From Tannerella sp. (GTDB taxonomy: Bacteria; Bacteroidota; Bacteroidia; Bacteroidales; Tannerellaceae): a DNA stretch of 34,671 bases. Under the pieces are notes generated by a model that worked only from the letters and a program-made list of their open reading frames with translations, did no database searches and was not told where the DNA came from. The translations under genes were made by a program, and so were the position numbers. Positions within the stretch are counted from its first letter, which is position 1; each line of letters starts with the position of its first letter. Of the stretch, positions 24,846-33,379 are shown piece after piece. Where the stretch lies: contig JAISMO010000081.1 in assembly GCA_031276675.1 (NCBI GenBank), positions 1 through 34,671 of the forward strand, read 5' to 3'.

Positions 24846-26111
24846 TCAGTGCGCAATGCTGCCCAGAGCCTTTACCTGTCCTGCCGTCAGCGTTTTGTCC
24901 CAGAAGGCAATGGCGGCACACGGGAACGGACTGTCGTCGTCGCTGGCGCTAAAGTCAGGCTTGCCGTCGGACGTGGTACCTTTCGGCTCGCCGAAGATAT
25001 ACAGAGGCCCGTCGGTCGGAAGGCTGTAACGCGGATCGATGGACAGTGCGAGCGGATAGGACAGGCCGCCGCCGTCGGTCTCTACGCCGTTGCAGTACAT
25101 GCGCATGGTGCCGTTGTCGCACGTAATCACCAGGCGAACCCATGCCGTGTAGGGCTGGTTCGGATCGGCTTCAAAGAAGGGAATATAAGTGCCTTTTCCT
25201 GCCAGCATCTGATCATTGTTATAGCGGACAAAGAAGTCGCCGTCGCTCATGTTGACGCCGCCATGCTGGGTATAATAGTATCCCTTTACGGTCGGGAAGC
25301 GGAAGTCCATCATCATGGACCACTGATATACCCGCTTGTGCGTCCGGTCGTCTTCGGAGCCGCCATTGGGCGTGGCGCCCGACAAGTCGGCAATGAAATA
25401 TTCATGCATGGGAACTTCGATAGCCAGGTTTTCATCCGAGGGGCCTTCTACCCAACGGATCCCTTCGCCCTGCGGCTTCAGCGAACTGCCCTTGATGGCT
25501 TTGCCGATGTCGTTCGGATCGTCGAACTCCCAGTAGCCTGCGGCAGAGTCGAGCAGGTCTTCGCAGACGACGGCATAGGAACTGACAACGCTGCCGACTG
25601 TAGCCTGAATGTTGGCTGTACCGTTGCCGACGACCGTTACTTCGCCGGTAGAAGCGTTGACGGTAGCCACCGCTTCATTGTCCGAACTCCAGACTGCCGC
25701 CACCTGTATGTCGGAAGGATCCGGGATGGCCGAGAGCGTAAATTCGGCGCCCACGCGGATTTTCGTCTCTTCCGGAGCCGTGATGGCCAGTGACCGGATG
25801 GTTCCTTCCACGTGAACGGTTTTGGAAATACTTCCGCTGCTCACGGTAATGACGGCTGTCCCGACGCCGACCACGGTCAGTATCCCGTCGTCGCTCACGG
25901 TGGCTACGCTTTCGTTGCTCGACGACCACATCAGCGTGACGTTGTCGGCATCGGTCGGCGTGAACGTCACCTTGATCCGGGATCGTTCGCCGACCGGCAG
26001 CGCCAGACTTTCATTTCTGAGGGACAAATCCGTTAACACTTTATCTTCACCGCAACTCTGCATTAACATACCGGCGGCAAGTATACTCCATATAAAAATT
26101 CTTTTCATCAT
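24846..26111 (-). CDS. Surface lipoprotein with two Ig-like (BIG2) domains and a LamG-like C-terminus
   Basis: The 421-residue protein has a lipoprotein signal peptide with Cys after GMLMQS. Two bacterial Ig-like group 2 domains follow (~28-105 and ~106-185), shown by WSSSNESVATVSDDGILTV and its partner WSSDNEAVATVNASTGEVTV (each one copy of the WxSSN...VATV...G.V pattern). Residues ~190-421 resemble a concanavalin/LamG-like lectin fold (YWEFDDPNDIGKAIKG, MMMDFRFP, then FWDKTLTAGQVKAL). It is probably a surface glycan-binding protein of the SusC/SusD unit, in the position SusE/F-type proteins occupy. Its ligand is unknown. It is last in the operon, separated from the phosphodiesterase gene by a repeat array. 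Confidence 0.82.
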   Translation of the reverse strand: MMKRIFIWSILAAGMLMQSCGEDKVLTDLSLRNESLALPVGERSRIKVTFTPTDADNVTLMWSSSNESVATVSDDGILTVVGVGTAVITVSSGSISKTVHVEGTIRSLAITAPEETKIRVGAEFTLSAIPDPSDIQVAAVWSSDNEAVATVNASTGEVTVVGNGTANIQATVGSVVSSYAVVCEDLLDSAAGYWEFDDPNDIGKAIKGSSLKPQGEGIRWVEGPSDENLAIEVPMHEYFIADLSGATPNGGSEDDRTHKRVYQWSMMMDFRFPTVKGYYYTQHGGVNMSDGDFFVRYNNDQMLAGKGTYIPFFEADPNQPYTAWVRLVITCDNGTMRMYCNGVETDGGGLSYPLALSIDPRYSLPTDGPLYIFGEPKGTTSDGKPDFSASDDDSPFPCAAIAFWDKTLTAGQVKALGSIAH

Positions 26112-26149
26112 ACATCAAAATTTTAAAATCAAAAAAGTTATAACTGTCA

Positions 26150-26485
26150 TTAATGGGGAAGTAAAAATGAAATCCCCGTTTTTGGTTTCGGATTCGGAAA
26201 CGGTTTCGAATTAACGAAAACGAATGAATTAGGGTCGACGTTTACCGCATTATTGTCGGCAGTAAACGAGTTATTGCCGATCATAAACGAGTTATTGCCG
26301 ATCATAAATGAATTATTGTCGGCAGTAAACGAGTTATTGCCGACCCTAAATGAATTACTGTCGACCCTAAATGAATTATTGCTGACCATAACCGAGTTAT
26401 TGTCGACCGTAAATGAATTAGGGTCGACGTTGCCCGAGTCATTGCAGACAATACACGTTTTTGTTAAGTCAAAACAGTTTCTCAT
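26150..26485 (-). CDS. Doubtful 111-codon frame through array 3 (heptad NNSF repeats)
   Basis: Because the array has a 21-bp period, a frame stays open through it. It starts at an ATG 20 bp after the phosphodiesterase stop (MRNCFDLTKTCIVC) and runs as a seven-residue repeat, NNSFxxx, ending PKTGISFLLPH. No ribosome site stands out, and no known family fits. The opposite strand is also open, as NELLPII-type heptads but without an ATG. I think this is a by-product of the repeat, but a small repetitive protein in the SusC/SusD operon cannot be excluded. Confidence 0.2.
   Translation of the reverse strand: MRNCFDLTKTCIVCNDSGNVDPNSFTVDNNSVMVSNNSFRVDSNSFRVGNNSFTADNNSFMIGNNSFMIGNNSFTADNNAVNVDPNSFVFVNSKPFPNPKPKTGISFLLPH
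26229..26459. repeat. Array 3: eleven tandem 21-bp palindromic units inside an operon
   Basis: Units start every 21 bp from 26229 to 26439 without a slip. Each has a 16-bp dyad core of the form TTAnnGYCGRCnnTAA (for example TTATTGTCGGCAGTAA) and a 5-bp linker, mostly ACGAG or ATGAA. The two outermost units on each side are diverged. Positions 4-5 and 12-13 vary without compensating each other, so a DNA-binding dyad explains the pattern better than a conserved RNA stem. Confidence 0.92.
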
Positions 26486-26505
26486 GATTATCGCCTGATG
26501 CGGGA

Positions 26506-27513
26506 TTATTTTTCCGTGAACGAATCGGGATAAGTAACAGGGAACAGCGAGACTGCCGGCCGCAGCGGTGTCCACGTGCCTTCCTCACGGTTGCAATCGT
26601 AGAGATGCAACAAGTGAGTAGTGAATTTCCGTTCGCCTTCGCAGAGTTCGATTACCCGTACGCCGCGCCCGATCTTGCCGTAGCTTCTGCGTCCCGATTT
26701 AAATCCGTAGGCCAGGCAGATGCCGTGCCGACAGCCGATGTAATTATTGTCGTGGTCATGACCGACAAAAATTCCCATCACGTCTCCGCACTCATACATG
26801 GCGACGAAAGAGCCTGAGTTGTACTCCGGGCAACAGACCGTTTCTTTCTGCACCCCCACCGTGGTCGGTTTGCCGATAACTTCATTGTATTCGGGAACCG
26901 GAATGTGGTAAAACGCCAGCGCCGGCAGCGGTTTCCCGCCATTCTGTTCGGCAAAGCGGCGACTTTGTTGCCTGTACCAGTCCATCTGGTCGTAGCTGAT
27001 CCATTCGTGCTGTTTTTTTGAATCAAAACAGTACAGCACGGCAGCGGTTTTGCCCGGCTGTGCGGACGAAATGACAGGCAAGACGTAATTCCCGTTTCCG
27101 GAGATATGCTCAGGCCCGTTTTCCGTCAGATTATCGGGATAAGCCGACAGCAATTCGATAATCTGCCTGTTGGTTAGCTCATATTCGGAATCATGGTTGC
27201 CGAATACTACCGCCCAGGGTATTTTGAATTCGGTCAGCAGGCCGGCTATATCCTCCCATCCCCGGCGGGTTTCATCCGAGACCACAATATCTCCGGTCAG
27301 CATGATCAAATCGGGACGTACCAGATTGACGGCTTCGCGGAGAAATTCCAGCGAACTGGCGGAATATTCCGATACACTGTAATGGATGTCGGTTACCTGC
27401 ATGATTTTGAACCTGCCTGTTTCCCCGAACTTCAACACCGGTTTTGCCGGCTGTGCAACGACGAACGAGGCGATGGCCATGCAGCATAAAAATACGGTTA
27501 CTTTCGATCTCAT
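26506..27513 (-). CDS. Exported calcineurin-like phosphoesterase
   Basis: The 335-residue protein has an N-terminal signal peptide (1 to ~20, cleaved near VVAQ). The metallophosphoesterase motifs are in order: VTDIH, LTGDIV, VFGNHDSE, FYHIP and GHDHDN, with every Asp, Asn and His metal ligand present. Such enzymes use two metal ions to cleave phosphomonoesters or phosphodiesters in the periplasm or at the surface. It lies third in the SusC-SusD operon, 34 bp after SusD, so its substrate is probably what the SusC/SusD pair imports or a phosphate decoration on it. The close relatives are Dcr2/purple-phosphatase-like enzymes; the exact substrate is unknown. Confidence 0.88.
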   Translation of the reverse strand: MRSKVTVFLCCMAIASFVVAQPAKPVLKFGETGRFKIMQVTDIHYSVSEYSASSLEFLREAVNLVRPDLIMLTGDIVVSDETRRGWEDIAGLLTEFKIPWAVVFGNHDSEYELTNRQIIELLSAYPDNLTENGPEHISGNGNYVLPVISSAQPGKTAAVLYCFDSKKQHEWISYDQMDWYRQQSRRFAEQNGGKPLPALAFYHIPVPEYNEVIGKPTTVGVQKETVCCPEYNSGSFVAMYECGDVMGIFVGHDHDNNYIGCRHGICLAYGFKSGRRSYGKIGRGVRVIELCEGERKFTTHLLHLYDCNREEGTWTPLRPAVSLFPVTYPDSFTEK

Positions 27514-27547
27514 GAGTTTTGGATATGGATTGACATTTATACGCCGT

Positions 27548-29164
27548 TCACTTTAAAAGCCACATCAGCTGGTTTTCGTCGTCGAATCCGTTAAACTGAC
27601 GCTGAACGGCTTCTTCCAGATTGGCGCGGTTGTACGACAGCTCGCCGGACGGGTATTTTATGCGCACCTGCATACGTTCAGGCGCCAGGTTGAGCGAAGT
27701 GGACGGATTAATCGGCAACCGGGGATACCCCGTGCGGCGGTAGTCCAGATACGTGTCGCGCTGGTACTGGAGGAAGGAAGCAATGTATTTCTGCTCCATG
27801 ATTTTCTCCAGATCCGCTTCAAAGGAGCCGGTCAGCTGCAAAGCCGGTTTTTCCAGATGTTCACGGATATAGTCCGCCGTAATCGGGCGGCCGTTGGCGT
27901 ACTGTCCCGGCGTATGCTGCATGGTGAACGTCAGCCCTGCTTCGATTCCTTTTTTGTAGTAATCGGACGGCGAACCGGGAATCCAGCCGCGCAGCGCGCC
28001 TTCGGCCAGCACGAAATTCATCTGGGCATAACCCAGTTTGGCGTGCGGCTCGCCTGTCCGGTGAAATATGTACCGGTCGTTGAGGTTGCTGCCTCTGCCC
28101 TGGTCGCCAAGGGTCTGCACCTCGTTGAACGGCAGCGTGTGATCAATGCCAACATAGGCGTCAAACGAATCGGCCGTCAGGCCTTCGTTTTCGTCGAGCA
28201 GCGCCTGAGCCGGCTTGCCGTAGCTGAACAGGCGACAGTCTTCGTAGCGCTTCAGCATCGAAACGAAGTAGTCGGACAGCCACATGAACATGTAGAAATT
28301 GCCCCGCATTTCGTTCAGCGCATAGTACATTCCGCCCTGGTCGGCAAAGGTAAGGGCAAGGTTGTCGGCATTGGAAGTGAACAGGGGGCGCGATTCGACA
28401 ATCCGGGCAAACCGTTCCTTCACGCGCAGTTCGGGTTCGGATTCTTTCCGGGAAAGGGTTATCAGCACGTTCAGTTCAAAGGCGCTGACTACCTTTTTCC
28501 AGTTTTCGAGGTTGCCGTCGAAGACGAAATCGCCTCCCAGCGGCGCCGTCGCTTTGGAAAAATGCTCGTAGGCCAGGTCAAGGTCGTCGAGGATTTGCGC
28601 CATCACCTCCTTCTGGGTGTCGTACTTGGGCGTGAGCGTGAGGGTTTCGCCCTGAACGGCTTCGCCGTACGGAATGTCGCCGTAGAAACAGCTGATGTAG
28701 TACAGCTGATACGCTTTCAGAAACAGGGCAAAGCCCTTGTAGGTGTCATACGTCTTGTCGTCGGTCAGCGCCACCATCTTTTCGGCGTTGCGCAGGCTGC
28801 CGAAACCCAGGTTGACGTAGTCGCTTCTTTTGCCGAAATCGTACATGAAGTAGTTTTCATCGAACTTGTTGTACTGCACGGCACACAGCTCCCGGCTGAA
28901 AACCGCCATTTTGACCAGGAAGTAATCTTCCATAAAGAAGCGCGTCACGCTGCGAAGGTCCGAGAGATTGTATCTCATGATATTTCCCAGCATGGAGGTG
29001 GCCAGCGTCGAGGCGGTGGCGCTTGTGGGCGCATCGCGGTTCGTATTGATTTCATCGAAATCGCCTGTACAGGATGCGCACAGCAGCAGACATGCGGCCG
29101 TCAGGCAAACGACGGAACGCAAGAACTTCTTTTCAGTATATACTTTTATCTTTTTCATATTCAT
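27548..29164 (-). CDS. SusD/RagB-family surface lipoprotein
   Basis: The 538-residue protein has a lipoprotein signal peptide with Cys in LLLCASC, followed by TGDFDEINTNRDAP, the usual SusD start. Helical repeats (~50-300) and the family C-terminal part follow, with a late QYIASFLQYQ-like word (EQKYIASFLQYQRDTYLDYR, one typical site before the end). SusD proteins sit on the outer face of the outer membrane, close over SusC like a lid and bind the imported ligand. The sequence fits the SusD-like_2 branch better than classical SusD. It begins 24 bp after the SusC stop. The start could also be the third codon, ATG at 29158. Confidence 0.92.
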   Translation of the reverse strand: MNMKKIKVYTEKKFLRSVVCLTAACLLLCASCTGDFDEINTNRDAPTSATASTLATSMLGNIMRYNLSDLRSVTRFFMEDYFLVKMAVFSRELCAVQYNKFDENYFMYDFGKRSDYVNLGFGSLRNAEKMVALTDDKTYDTYKGFALFLKAYQLYYISCFYGDIPYGEAVQGETLTLTPKYDTQKEVMAQILDDLDLAYEHFSKATAPLGGDFVFDGNLENWKKVVSAFELNVLITLSRKESEPELRVKERFARIVESRPLFTSNADNLALTFADQGGMYYALNEMRGNFYMFMWLSDYFVSMLKRYEDCRLFSYGKPAQALLDENEGLTADSFDAYVGIDHTLPFNEVQTLGDQGRGSNLNDRYIFHRTGEPHAKLGYAQMNFVLAEGALRGWIPGSPSDYYKKGIEAGLTFTMQHTPGQYANGRPITADYIREHLEKPALQLTGSFEADLEKIMEQKYIASFLQYQRDTYLDYRRTGYPRLPINPSTSLNLAPERMQVRIKYPSGELSYNRANLEEAVQRQFNGFDDENQLMWLLK

Positions 29165-29188
29165 AATTGCTTACCTTGTTATTCATGT

Positions 29189-32100
29189 TCAAAAATCAAT
29201 CTTTACATTAAATCCTATCTGCCGCGGGGTGGGAGGCTGCACGTCAGAGCCGTTGCCGTATTCCGGGTCCGTACCCCAGATTTCCTTTGTCCAGAGGTAG
29301 AGGTTTTGCCCCACGATGGATACTTCCGCTCCGGCAACATGCATCTTTTCTGCCAGAAATTTGGGCAGGACATACCCGATACTCACCTCGCGAAACTTAA
29401 ACCAGTCCATCGCCCTCATGTCTTCTTCATACATGTCATAGTACGCTTTTGCATAGGTCTGGTAGGAGACGGGTACGTTGTTGATGGCAAATATGCGGGT
29501 GTCTTCGAGAATGTTGCCGAACTGGTCGTACCTGGCCGCGCCGGATACGATCTTCACGCCTTCGCCCACATAGTTGGTCAGCCCGTTCACCACCTCGTCG
29601 TAGCGATATTCGTTATCGCTGAGGGGATGTGTACCGGCGTCCCACATGTAGTCGAGAATCTTGTTCATTGCCACGCCGCCCACTACGCCGTCGAACTGGA
29701 AACCGAGCGTGATGTTTTTGTAGCGCAGATGATTGATCCATCCCCAGTTCAGGTCGGGGTCGCCGCAGCCATACGAATTTCTGTATCCCAGCTTGAGCGG
29801 CAGCCCGCTCTGGTGAATGACCTCTCCATCGAACCGCTCTTTCCTGGACATGACATGTTGATTGACGTATGCGCCTTCCGAAATCCACGGATCCTTTGGG
29901 GAGTATACGGGGTCTAATTTTTTGTACTTAAATTCGTAATGGTCGAGGTTGACGGCCGACGTCCATGTAAAGTCACGGGTCTTAATCACGTCGCCCGTCA
30001 GGGTCAGTTCGATTCCCTTGCGCACACGTTCTTCTTCACTGTTGATTTTTGCGTTGTCGAATCCGGAAGTAATCGAGACGGGCGCATCCACCTGCATGTC
30101 GTAGTAGAGCTTCTCGTAGTAGGCCACGTCCAGTTTCAGCCGGCTGTTCAGGAACCATGCCGCCGTACCTGTTTCCCAGGTCCGGGTAGAACTTGGGCGC
30201 AGCGTGGCCGAACGGATGGTGCCGGGGTAGCTGGCGCCGGGCATGTTTTCCCAAATGTTGCTGTCGAACGCATACGTCTGATTGATGGCATAGATGTCGG
30301 GCGGAGATTTCGTCTGCGTCCACGAACCCCTGATTTTCCAGAAATCCAGCCAGCCGACTTTCGGGATGAGTTCGCTCAGCGAGATGCTGCCGGCGACCGA
30401 TGGGTAGAAAAACGAGCGTTCGCTTTCCGAAAGCGTCGAAACCCAGTCGTTGCGCGCGGTGGCTTCCAGAAAGACGGCGTTTTTCCACGAAACGCCCGCC
30501 TTGCCGAACAGACTCTGGCTTTCGCTTGCCTTTAAGCTGTAATCGGCGTCCATTGTTTCATACCAGTAGGCCATTGAATTGAATCCGACGCGCACCGGCC
30601 CGTTGGAGGCCCTCAGGGAATAAAACCCCGGAACGCTCAGTCCGCCCTGAGTGGCCGCATACAAACCGTCGCGGTTGTACTGCTGCAAGGACGTGCCCAC
30701 AAACCCTTCCAGGCGAAATGTGTGAACGGTTTTATCGAAGTTAAGCAGGGCCTGCGCGTTGATGCTCCAGCTGCGGCCGCGTCCCATTTCATAGAAACTT
30801 TCCGTCCGCCGCTCGTCCCAGGGCACGATGGTTTCCTTCTCGAAGTTGTCCACGTCGGTGCCGGCCAGCACGTCGGCCCTGAGCCAGGAGGCAATCTCGT
30901 AGGCTGCGTTTGCCTGTGCATAGTAGCGGGTGGAGGCGCTGCTGCTGGTCATCTCATAGGCAATATAGTAGGGACTGTTGCTGATGCTATTCCACCAGTT
31001 CTGCTTGATGTTTTCCTGTCCGGCTACCCACGGCTCGCGGTAATCGCGTATGTCGAACTCGGCGCCGTAACGGTTGTTCAGCAGGTGGAAATACCCGATG
31101 TTCCAGCCGCCGATGCCGAACTCCTGCGGCGTGTGGTACCTGCCTATCGAGGCGGAAGCGTCCAGCGTAAACCTGCCGGCTTTCATGCTGCCTGCCACGC
31201 TGTATATAAACCGGTCGGACTTGCTGTTCGGCCAGTTGGCCTGACGGTGGACGTAGGTCAGCGAGTTGCGGAAGGAGGTGTTTTTACCCCTGTATGCCAC
31301 GTTGACATTGTCGTTCGTGATCCACGGGCTTACCATAAAGTTCGCCAGGTTGTTCTTTCCTTTGGATACCAGCGGCTGCATACTCCACGTATAGGTATAG
31401 GGGTCGTATTGCAGCGCTTCGCGCCCGATGTCCAGTTTGTCGCCCCACCTTTCCCTCACGTTCGGGTTGTACTTTCCGTTGGTGCCTGTGCTGTACGACG
31501 CCTGCGAGGTGGGGAAGGCCAGCCATCCGGCTTCGAACGTGTTGGTGCTGCTGGCCGTGACCTGCAGTCCATCCTTTTCGCCGCGCCGGGTGGTAATCAT
31601 GATGGCGCCGTTGCCGCCTTTGGAGCCGTACATGGCCGTGGCGGTCGGGCCTTTGAGCACGGTGATGGATTCAACGTCTTCGGGGGCAATCTGATTGATG
31701 TCTCCGTGCGGCACGCCGTCAACCACTACCAGCGCGTCTTCACCGCGCACGTCGATGCGTACACCGTTCCTGATCTCCGCTCCGGTGCCTACCTTTACCC
31801 CGGCCATCTTTCCGGTCAGCGCGCTGACCATGAAGGCCGATTTCTGCTTCGTGATGACGTCCGACTTCACGGTCTGCACGGCATATCCCAGCGCTTTTTC
31901 CTGCCGTTTGATGCCCAGCGCGGTGACGACAACTTCGTCGATCAACTGGCTGTCTTCCGTCAGCGTAATCCGCAGGGGAGCGCTGCCGGACACTTTTACT
32001 TCCTGCTCGGCATAGCCGATGAAGGAAATCCTCAACACGGCATTCGGCTTCGCTTCGAGCCGGAACTGCCCGTTCACATCGGTTACGGTTCCGTTGGTCG

Positions 32101-32578
32101 TGCCCTTTTCGAGTATGTTGGCGCCGATGACCGGTTCTCCTTTTTCATCGACTACCGTGCCGGTAACCCGGATTGTGTTTTGCCCGACGGCAGCCGGCGA
32201 ATCCCATTCCTTATGACTCAGGATGATTTGCTTGTCTTCCACCCTGTACGTGACGTCCGTCGATGCGAACATCCCGTCCAATACGGCGAAAATAAGTTGA
32301 TTCCTGGCCTTCACATTCACTTTGCGGTCTACATCTATCAGTTTGCTGTTGTACAAAAAATAGAATTCCGACTGCTCCTCAATGCGGTTGAGCGCGTCTT
32401 CGACCGTCACATTCTGCAAGTCCAGCGAAATACGTTTGGACTGCGAATATCCCACTTCCGCGCTTGCCCGGAAGAAAATGCCGGTAAGCATCAAAACCGC
32501 CATGCACACAGTAAGCGGGACTTTTGAAACAGGGCTGAAAAACGCCCTTCGTGTTGCTTGAATTGATTTTTTTTTCAT
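29189..32578 (-). CDS. SusC/RagA-family TonB-dependent outer-membrane transporter
   Basis: The 1129-residue protein begins with a signal peptide (~1-40). An STN (secretin/TonB short N-terminal) domain follows, ISLDLQNVTVEDALNRI onward (~48-120). Then come a carboxypeptidase-regulatory-like domain with TGTVVDEKGEPVIGANI, the plug with VLKGPTATAMYGSKGGNGAI, and a long 22-strand-type barrel ending in NVKIDF. It imports a ligand across the outer membrane, powered by TonB, with SusD encoded downstream. The STN domain usually signals to a FecR-type anti-sigma factor, but none is encoded in the window. It is the first gene of the operon; a 41-bp repeat array lies upstream. Confidence 0.95.
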   Translation of the reverse strand: MKKKSIQATRRAFFSPVSKVPLTVCMAVLMLTGIFFRASAEVGYSQSKRISLDLQNVTVEDALNRIEEQSEFYFLYNSKLIDVDRKVNVKARNQLIFAVLDGMFASTDVTYRVEDKQIILSHKEWDSPAAVGQNTIRVTGTVVDEKGEPVIGANILEKGTTNGTVTDVNGQFRLEAKPNAVLRISFIGYAEQEVKVSGSAPLRITLTEDSQLIDEVVVTALGIKRQEKALGYAVQTVKSDVITKQKSAFMVSALTGKMAGVKVGTGAEIRNGVRIDVRGEDALVVVDGVPHGDINQIAPEDVESITVLKGPTATAMYGSKGGNGAIMITTRRGEKDGLQVTASSTNTFEAGWLAFPTSQASYSTGTNGKYNPNVRERWGDKLDIGREALQYDPYTYTWSMQPLVSKGKNNLANFMVSPWITNDNVNVAYRGKNTSFRNSLTYVHRQANWPNSKSDRFIYSVAGSMKAGRFTLDASASIGRYHTPQEFGIGGWNIGYFHLLNNRYGAEFDIRDYREPWVAGQENIKQNWWNSISNSPYYIAYEMTSSSASTRYYAQANAAYEIASWLRADVLAGTDVDNFEKETIVPWDERRTESFYEMGRGRSWSINAQALLNFDKTVHTFRLEGFVGTSLQQYNRDGLYAATQGGLSVPGFYSLRASNGPVRVGFNSMAYWYETMDADYSLKASESQSLFGKAGVSWKNAVFLEATARNDWVSTLSESERSFFYPSVAGSISLSELIPKVGWLDFWKIRGSWTQTKSPPDIYAINQTYAFDSNIWENMPGASYPGTIRSATLRPSSTRTWETGTAAWFLNSRLKLDVAYYEKLYYDMQVDAPVSITSGFDNAKINSEEERVRKGIELTLTGDVIKTRDFTWTSAVNLDHYEFKYKKLDPVYSPKDPWISEGAYVNQHVMSRKERFDGEVIHQSGLPLKLGYRNSYGCGDPDLNWGWINHLRYKNITLGFQFDGVVGGVAMNKILDYMWDAGTHPLSDNEYRYDEVVNGLTNYVGEGVKIVSGAARYDQFGNILEDTRIFAINNVPVSYQTYAKAYYDMYEEDMRAMDWFKFREVSIGYVLPKFLAEKMHVAGAEVSIVGQNLYLWTKEIWGTDPEYGNGSDVQPPTPRQIGFNVKIDF

Positions 32579-32808
32579 ACGATCGTCTTAATGGATTAAA
32601 TTAATAAAAGATTTGATTGAATACGGTTCCGTCCGTTCGGCCGGCAACTGCCGGAACGATCCTTACGGTTGATGCATAAAGGGAAATGTGTTTCACATGC
32701 TCCCCTGTCTTCATGCTTTTTTCTCTTTTTTTCATTGGCCTGAGATATTAAATGAATACTATAATTTTTGTGACTATTCAGGTATAAAACGAAGAATCGC
32801 AGCGTTGC
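32579..32808. other. Upstream region of the SusC operon; no clear promoter
   Basis: No TAnnTTTG box facing the SusC gene is visible between its start and the 41-bp array. If an ECF sigma factor controls the operon, its promoter would look different and I could not recognise it. Confidence 0.35.
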
Positions 32809-33012
32809 GAAAATGTCCTGACGGCAGCGGGAAGGAATCCCCACGTGGGGAAAACGTCCCGACGGTTCCGGGAAGGAATCCCCACGTGGGGAAAACGTCC
32901 TGACGGTTCCGGGGAGGAATCCCCACATGGGGAAAACGTCCTGACGGTTCCGGGAAGGAATCCCCACGTGGGGAAAATGTCCCGACGGCTCCTCCGGGAA
33001 GGAATCCCCAGG
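32809..33012. repeat. Array 4: tandem 41-bp units with several dyads
   Basis: The word GGAATCCCC starts at 32834, 32875, 32916 and 32957 (41-bp steps) and again at 33001 (44 bp, with three extra bases CTC). Each unit carries the perfect palindrome TCCCCACGTGGGGA, or CATG at its centre in one copy, then CGTC-NN-GACG and TTCCGGGAA. It lies between the divergent SusC and Fic genes. The period is not a multiple of three, so frames crossing it are not conserved and it is non-coding. Confidence 0.92.
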
Positions 33013-33348
33013 CCTGTTCTTCAATTTCGACTTTTTTTGCATGGCTGATATAATTACTAATTTTTTTATCGTCTATTAGACGTAATGTAGTTCTGGATAC
33101 CCTATGCCTGCAACAATTTTTTTTCGTATCAGCCGAACAGCGTTGCACGGGTCGGCTGAAATGACGGTCGGATATATGGACAGGGGCTAACCTCTGCCGG
33201 TGTTTGAAGGGTATTTGCAAATCCATTCACCCCTTTTACCGGGCAGCAATAATCAGATATTACATATCAGATACGTATATTTTGTATTGTTTGATGTTGC
33301 TTATATATTTTTAGTTTCGAAAATGACTTTTATATGGGAAATACTTTC

Positions 33349-33356
33349 TATTTTTG
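33349..33356 (+). promoter_or_regulatory. -7 box of the Fic gene, deciding its start
   Basis: TATTTTTG matches TAnnTTTG and lies inside any longer reading frame that begins at 33200. It supports the ATG at 33380, with a leader of about 15 nt. Confidence 0.55.
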
Positions 33357-33379
33357 CCGCAAATAATACGGAGAATGCA

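Noticed and set aside
26229-26459. CRISPR array
   Set aside because: Units are contiguous, 21 bp, with 5-bp linkers that are themselves repeated. There are no unique spacers and no cas genes. The same holds for the other three arrays.
27857-29917. A 686-codon frame on the plus strand
   Set aside because: It lies wholly opposite the SusD and SusC genes, has no recognisable domain, and reflects the base composition of the real minus-strand genes.
30722-32527. A 601-codon plus-strand frame opposite SusC
   Set aside because: Antisense shadow of a clear SusC gene: no domain, no promoter, unlikely residue composition (very His- and Val-rich).
33200-33379. N-terminal extension of the Fic protein
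   Set aside because: It contains the TATTTTTG promoter box, has no ribosome site and adds a hydrophobic stretch absent from the DUF4172 family as I know it.
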